A stretch of 64,000 nt of DNA from Cytophagales bacterium. GTDB taxonomy: Bacteria > Bacteroidota > Bacteroidia > Cytophagales > Spirosomataceae. Where the stretch lies: positions 1 through 64,000 of the forward strand of contig JAAFIU010000004.1 in assembly GCA_013298805.1 (NCBI GenBank). The letters run 5' to 3'. A model generated the notes under the pieces. That model did not search any database, was not told the DNA's origin, and saw only the letters and a program-made list of their open reading frames with translations. Each line of letters begins with the position of its first letter. Within the stretch, counting starts at the first letter, position 1. Shown piece after piece: positions 59,624 to 64,000 of this stretch. The position numbers and the translations under genes were made by a program.

Positions 59624-59748
59624 GTCTGAACTAAGATTTGTTGGATGTATGGATTTTATGATTTTCTAAGAATAATCTTACAATCTTTTCATCAAGTAAA
59701 TCATGGTTCAGACCAAAATCTTGTCATCCAATAAATCATACTTCAGAC
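59624..59748. repeat. MITE-like palindromic element with GTCTGAACTAAGATT end
   Basis: GTCTGAACTAAGATTTGTTGG (59624-59644) is answered by inverted ATGGTTCAGACCAAAATCTT and CATCCAATAAATCATACTTC words (59703-59745), with extra GATTTTATGATTTT / AAATCAT words inside. It lies between convergent tatC and the DUF1501 gene, after the tatC terminator. Its ends are shared with 21543, 42525 and 50984. Confidence 0.6.
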
Positions 59749-59752
59749 ATAC

Positions 59753-61300
59753 TTAAACCCCCGCAACTGAAAGTTTCACTCCCGCTGCCATAGTCAAATT
59801 TCCGTAGTTTTGAAGATTTTTGATGCTTGCGTTGGCACTCAAAGTCACGGTATGACCAATGCAAATTCGAGCATTTTCAGTTGCGAAAGGCACACGCCCA
59901 CACGACCATGTTTTTTCATCGTGCCAACTTCCTGTTTTTATCGTACAAACTTCGTCGGTAAATAAGGAAACAGTATCAAAGGTTTTGTTGAGTAATAGCG
60001 AAGTAGCATCCGTTTTACTTCTTCCGAACCAGTCGATAAGAATATCCCAATAAATTCTTCGGAAGTCGATTTGCATTTTTAAATCTTGATTTCCCGTTGT
60101 TCCATTCAAATCGGTTGGTAAATTAGAATATCCCCCAATATTTGGATTTCTACCGACCATTTGACGTTTTAGACTTGAGCCAAAAACAAACATCGGAGCG
60201 GCTACACCGTGGTCAGTACCAGCACTTGAGTTTGAGTTGGCTCTTCTTCCAAATTCTGAAAAAGTAAATCCAACCACTTTGTCTTCCATACCTCTCTGTA
60301 ATAAATCCGCCTGAAAAGCATTAATGCCGTCTGATAATTTACCTAACAAAGTAGCATGAGCCCCCAATACATTATTCCCTGATTGAACTTGGGTTGAGTG
60401 AGTATCAAATCCGCCAATGGTCAGAAAGTACACTTTTGTTTTTAGTCCACCACCCACTAATCTTCCCACAATTTTCAATTGGTCGGCAATGGAGTTTCCA
60501 GTTGGATAAGTTGGGGCTGGGGTAATATTTCCAGCATTATGGGCGGCTGTAATCTCAGCAGAATAACCAACGGCTAAGGCTTGCTGTTGACGGATAAACG
60601 AAACTAAATCTCCTGCTTCACAGCAAGGCAAGTCAGTAGTTGTTCCACCGCTACCACCGCCAACCAAAGTGGCATAACTGGCGGGGTCATTGATAGCCAC
60701 TGCCATTGACTGACTACTTCCCAAAACGGTTGTGGAGGTTAAATATCCAATCTGAATTGCCAGAGGGTCTTCCATTGTGGCATTGGCATTATCACGGTCT
60801 GTAATGGGTGGGACTGGATAATTAGCAAAGCGGTCTTCCAAATATCTACCTGCCCATCCCGTATCTGCCTGTATATTTGCCTCCGAACCCGTCATCCAAA
60901 TATCCGTAGCTCTGTAATGTGAATAACTTGGCGTGGGGTATGACACCGAATGTACCACTGCCAATTTCCCATTATCATGCAACTGTTTTAAGCCCGTCAT
61001 ACTTGGATGAAGACCCGTCGAGCCGTTACCAATGGGTAAAACAGACCCTTGCGGTATGGCAATATTGCTTCTTAAATTTCCATATTGGGTATATTGGTCG
61101 AGTGGAATAACGGTATTTAAGCCGTCATTTCCACCATTCAGATATATGATTACTAAAACACGGTCTTTGGCAAGTGCGTCTGTTTTCATTAACGACTGTA
61201 CAAGTGGAGAATTAGCTCCGAAGGCTTTCACGCCCATTCCGCCCACCATTACGGGAACTAAAAAAGAAGACGTGGCAGCAAGGAAATCTCTACGTTTCAT
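59753..61300 (-). CDS. DUF1501 family protein with Tat signal
   Basis: This 515-residue protein begins MKRRDFLAATSSFLVPVMV, a twin-arginine-like signal (RRDFL). The DUF1501 domain has LVIIYLNGGNDGLNTVIPLD (about 48), then GLHPSMTGLKQLHDNGKLAVVHSVSYP, and GGFDTHSTQVQ and TFSEFGRRANSNSSAGTDHG, resembling sulfatase/phosphatase metal sites. The last 65 residues (TGSWHDEKTWSCGRVP... to VKLSVAG) form a separate small beta domain with a GxW...TW...G..P pattern. It lies 77 bp downstream of the DUF1800 gene and is likely cotranscribed. Function is unknown. Confidence 0.9.
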   Translation of the reverse strand: MKRRDFLAATSSFLVPVMVGGMGVKAFGANSPLVQSLMKTDALAKDRVLVIIYLNGGNDGLNTVIPLDQYTQYGNLRSNIAIPQGSVLPIGNGSTGLHPSMTGLKQLHDNGKLAVVHSVSYPTPSYSHYRATDIWMTGSEANIQADTGWAGRYLEDRFANYPVPPITDRDNANATMEDPLAIQIGYLTSTTVLGSSQSMAVAINDPASYATLVGGGSGGTTTDLPCCEAGDLVSFIRQQQALAVGYSAEITAAHNAGNITPAPTYPTGNSIADQLKIVGRLVGGGLKTKVYFLTIGGFDTHSTQVQSGNNVLGAHATLLGKLSDGINAFQADLLQRGMEDKVVGFTFSEFGRRANSNSSAGTDHGVAAPMFVFGSSLKRQMVGRNPNIGGYSNLPTDLNGTTGNQDLKMQIDFRRIYWDILIDWFGRSKTDATSLLLNKTFDTVSLFTDEVCTIKTGSWHDEKTWSCGRVPFATENARICIGHTVTLSANASIKNLQNYGNLTMAAGVKLSVAGV

Positions 61301-61377
61301 AATTGTATATTTTGATGCTTATGAGCTTTGTGTTTAATTGATAACTTCTTTTACAGGCAACATTCCCGTATGACTTC

Positions 61378-63096
61378 TTAACCAATACTGTATTCTGCCA
61401 TTCTGAGTAAATACTTCATTAGGTTTTCTAATTTCGTTTTCACAGTATTGGTATTAGTTGTATTAGGAGTGGCTTTATAGGCATTCCACTGACTTGTCCA
61501 ACTGGTTCTTGGTTGTAATGACAGCATAATGGTATCGGTTAGAAACGTCATTTGATTGGCCGTAAGTGGGGTGGCTAATAAATTAGTTGTGACCAATTCT
61601 ACAACTTTAGCAGCATCGGTTACATCATAATTAGCAGGAACTGGAATTGTCGAATTATGATTCACATTGGTTAAGTCAACCATTGCTAACATATCAATTT
61701 TGATGGTAATTAATGGCGTAATTCCAGAAACAAGTGTTCGCCCAGTCACTAATTTATCTGTAAATGAATTGCGTAAGCCAACCTGAGAAGTATTTATCCA
61801 GTTTCTTGAATATCCTGTTTGAAAATAAGCATCATACCCAAAAACCGTAGGCTGGTCGAGAACTGCCATTTGCATTTCATTCATTCTGTCATAAATATAT
61901 TGAGCATAAGTACGATGATTTTTGATACTATTAATCAAATTGTTAGCATCAATGACAGGAACGGAGAAGTTGAACAAACGATAAGCACCAATAGTAAATT
62001 CAGCGGGCGATTTAATAATTGCTCCGAGGTTTCCAATATCATAAAAATGTTCGGAAGACAATAATTTTTGGATAATAGGTTTTATCTCAAAAGCTCTTCC
62101 AGTCACGGGGTCTTGGCTTTTAAAGATATTCGCCAAAGGTATAATAATGTTATCCTCAATTGCTTGGGTAACATTAGGGTTTACAAAAAAACGATATAAT
62201 TTTCGGCAAATAAATTTTGGTGTTTCGGGGTGACGAAAAAGCATACTGAGTAAATCATCTATTTCCACTTCTCCCACATTATTATAACCCACAGGAATTG
62301 AAACGGGCGTAGAAATAGTAGTGCCTAAAGTCGGATTGGCAGGGTCTGGATAACTCAAAGAAAATTGTTTTGGGGTCGTATCATGCCGTGATAAAGTAAA
62401 ATAACTATCAACTAAGGTTGTTCCGTTTGAATAAAAATTTCTATATCGCCAACCAGTCAATACTCGGGCAGCGGCTTTCACGTCATTTTCAGTATAATTA
62501 CTATTACCAGCAAAATCTTTTGCTCCTACCACAAATAGCTCCTGTAATTCACGAGCATAATTTTCGTTTGGCGTTCCCTTTGTGCTATCATTTCCATTCA
62601 AGAATTTCAGCATGGCGGGGTCTTTCGTAATATCACGAACAAAATCTTTGAAATTGCCTAAAACGCTGCTTCTTACCAACATAAAATACTTATAAATAGC
62701 TCTATATTCATCAACTGCTACTTCTGTTGTTACGAAGTGATTTTGCCAAAAAAGAGTCATTTTATCAATAATAGAAGGGTTTCCTCCTTGTGCCGCCATC
62801 ATGTTTATCCACCAATATTTATAATAATAGCGGAAATCAAAATTTCGACCAAGCGTAGAATCATACAGCGAATCTACATATTCTTGTCCTGCGGTAGTTT
62901 TGGTCTCATTCAAGTCTATTGGAGGAGACGGAGAATAATTAATATTATTGATAAGATTTTGAATAGCCACACTGGCAGTCAACCCCTTAAAAGTGTTTAT
63001 CTCTGAATGGGTAGCACCAAAGGTCGTTCTACGAAGCAAATGAGCCGCTTGAGCCGCCGTCAAGGCTTGCCCGTAAGGGTTCAATGAATAGTTCAT
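61378..63096 (-). CDS. DUF1800 family protein
   Basis: This 572-residue protein starts with the family hallmark LTAAQAAHLLRRTTFGATHSEI and contains DKMTLFWQNHFVT (about 105), NENYARELQELFVVGAKDF (about 180), the helix AARVLTGWRYRN and HPETPKFICRKLYRFFVNP. These are the usual conserved blocks of DUF1800 proteins, almost always paired with a DUF1501 gene as here. No obvious signal peptide is seen. The role of the pair is not known. Confidence 0.92.
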   Translation of the reverse strand: MNYSLNPYGQALTAAQAAHLLRRTTFGATHSEINTFKGLTASVAIQNLINNINYSPSPPIDLNETKTTAGQEYVDSLYDSTLGRNFDFRYYYKYWWINMMAAQGGNPSIIDKMTLFWQNHFVTTEVAVDEYRAIYKYFMLVRSSVLGNFKDFVRDITKDPAMLKFLNGNDSTKGTPNENYARELQELFVVGAKDFAGNSNYTENDVKAAARVLTGWRYRNFYSNGTTLVDSYFTLSRHDTTPKQFSLSYPDPANPTLGTTISTPVSIPVGYNNVGEVEIDDLLSMLFRHPETPKFICRKLYRFFVNPNVTQAIEDNIIIPLANIFKSQDPVTGRAFEIKPIIQKLLSSEHFYDIGNLGAIIKSPAEFTIGAYRLFNFSVPVIDANNLINSIKNHRTYAQYIYDRMNEMQMAVLDQPTVFGYDAYFQTGYSRNWINTSQVGLRNSFTDKLVTGRTLVSGITPLITIKIDMLAMVDLTNVNHNSTIPVPANYDVTDAAKVVELVTTNLLATPLTANQMTFLTDTIMLSLQPRTSWTSQWNAYKATPNTTNTNTVKTKLENLMKYLLRMAEYSIG

Positions 63097-63271
63097 TGTG
63101 TAATGTGTTAGTGATTAATAATGGGAGATAATACTTGTATGGTGAAGGACTGTAAATTTTGTGGCGTAAGTAGAATGTACCAGAATTCTATTTTAGTGTT
63201 TAATTATTTGCTAAATTTAGTAAATAACATTGTTTTTTGATGTAGAGTAGCATTAAAAAATGAGTAAATGG

Positions 63272-63279
63272 TAATTTTG
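63272..63279 (+). promoter_or_regulatory. TAATTTTG -7 promoter box for the nucleosidase gene
   Basis: TAATTTTG is a perfect TAnnTTTG box 45 bp before the ATG at 63325. A TTTG lies further upstream (63236-63239), at non-ideal spacing. Confidence 0.45.
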
Positions 63280-63324
63280 TCAACAAATACATACAGAACA
63301 AGAATTGTGTAATTCATTATATTT

Positions 63325-64000
63325 ATGAAAAAAGTAGCTTTATTATTTTTATTGTTTTCTTTCCAAATTCAAGCTCAGAAACCACTAACGGCTATTTTAG
63401 GGGCATTTAGTGACGAAGTAAAATTGTTGGAAGACTCACTTCAAAATAAACAGATTGTAAATCTGAAAGGAATCCGTTTTCTCACGGGCGAATTACGTGG
63501 GCGTTCGGTAGTAGTTGCTCTTACGGGCGTAGGCAAGGTAAATGCCGCCATGACCACTACTATTTTATTGATGAATTGGCAACCACAGCAACTGATTTTC
63601 ACGGGTATTGCAGGAGGCGTAAATCCAGAGATTATGCCAGGGGATATGGTTATTGCTAAGTCAACCATTCAGCACGATTTTGGTAAAATTGACTCTACGG
63701 GCATGGTGTTGTGGCAAACCTTTAATCCAACTGATAAAACCAGAAATCCACTCTATTTTCCTGCTGATTCAATCTTGCTACAAAAGGCCCAAAAAGTGTC
63801 AAGTCTGACTAAATACAAGGAAATTGTGGGTAGAAAGGTAAAAGTCATGACAGGAATCGTAGCTACGGGAGACGTATTCGTAAACTCAGACGAAAAAGTA
63901 AAGGAACTCCAATACAAACTCAAAGCCGATGCAACCGAAATGGAAGGAGCCGCCGTTGCCCAAGTTTGTTACGAATTAAAAATACCATGCCTAATTCTCA
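63325..64000 (+). CDS. Secreted MTA/SAH-nucleosidase-like protein (partial, cut by window end)
   Basis: An open frame from the ATG at 63325 runs to the window end (225 codons, no stop). It starts MKKVALLFLLFSFQIQAQKP, a clear signal peptide. The rest is a PNP/UDP phosphorylase-like domain of the MTAN type: AILGAFSDEVKLLEDSL, TGVGKVNAAMTTTILL, FTGIAGGVNPEIMPGDMVIA, and the catalytic region ATEMEGAAVAQVCYELKIPC. MTAN splits methylthioadenosine and S-adenosylhomocysteine and is normally cytosolic, so an exported version is unusual. Confidence 0.9.
   Translation, partial: MKKVALLFLLFSFQIQAQKPLTAILGAFSDEVKLLEDSLQNKQIVNLKGIRFLTGELRGRSVVVALTGVGKVNAAMTTTILLMNWQPQQLIFTGIAGGVNPEIMPGDMVIAKSTIQHDFGKIDSTGMVLWQTFNPTDKTRNPLYFPADSILLQKAQKVSSLTKYKEIVGRKVKVMTGIVATGDVFVNSDEKVKELQYKLKADATEMEGAAVAQVCYELKIPCLIL

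Noticed and set aside
21543-59748. Insertion sequences
   Set aside because: No transposase frame or remnant was found next to any of the inverted repeats; they are called non-coding palindromic elements instead.

Overview
The window is about 64 kb of AT-rich chromosome from a Bacteroidota bacterium, most likely a Cytophagales (Spirosomataceae-like) freshwater or soil heterotroph. This is inferred from the gene families (paired DUF1501/DUF1800 genes, DUF4301, SIMPL, Uma2, SdpI-like proteins, M16 and M14 peptidases), from TAnnTTTG-type promoter boxes (several read TAATTTTG) and from the lack of strong Shine-Dalgarno sequences. The species cannot be named from sequence alone. I see no transposase, integrase, phage gene or CRISPR array.

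Region 1 (about 1.2-20.4 kb) is a complete nitrate assimilation cluster. On the minus strand, nirB and nirD (NADH-nitrite reductase) are followed by a NarX-like sensor kinase and a NarL-like regulator. Divergently, on the plus strand, come cobA (first step to siroheme), an MFS nitrate/nitrite transporter, an outer-membrane porin, an NrtA/NrtB/NrtD nitrate ABC transporter, and a 1207-residue nitrate reductase fused to its own FAD/NAD(P)H reductase and [2Fe-2S] domain. After a small secreted protein comes a nitrite/sulfite-reductase-like protein with a C-terminal rubredoxin but no siroheme cysteine motif. Together these cover uptake, nitrate to nitrite, nitrite to ammonium, cofactor supply and sensing.

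Region 2 (20.4-33.1 kb) holds an ECF sigma/anti-sigma pair, small membrane and outer-membrane proteins, KduI, a Uma2 nuclease-like protein, an MsbA-like ABC exporter, a GmhB-like phosphatase, a large M16 protease, and an SdpI-SdpR-SdpI-like membrane/autorepressor cassette with visible operator repeats. Region 3 (33.2-49.1 kb) is mostly housekeeping: eutB without eutC, a sulfite-oxidase-like Mo enzyme, asd, 5-formyl-THF cyclo-ligase, DUF4301, SIMPL, hpt, a TPR protein, TMEM175-like and Kir-type channels, a thioredoxin-like protein, LD-carboxypeptidase, pnuC, nth and yraN. Region 4 (49.3-64 kb) has an NCS2 purine permease with a duplicated 3' end, two unknown secreted proteins, an M14 peptidase, glyA, a decayed toxin-antitoxin locus, tatC, the DUF1501/DUF1800 pair and a secreted MTA/SAH-nucleosidase-like protein cut by the window end.

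The most unusual feature runs through the whole window: many intergenic gaps hold a long, often imperfect palindrome built from a few short repeated words, with several recurring families. One lies in frame inside the nitrate reductase gene. Another is nested inside a second palindrome beside a duplicated gene end. Separately, two hairpins with different stems but the same TGGGGG hexaloop precede the porin and nrtA genes and look like a candidate cis-acting RNA motif of the nitrate cluster.
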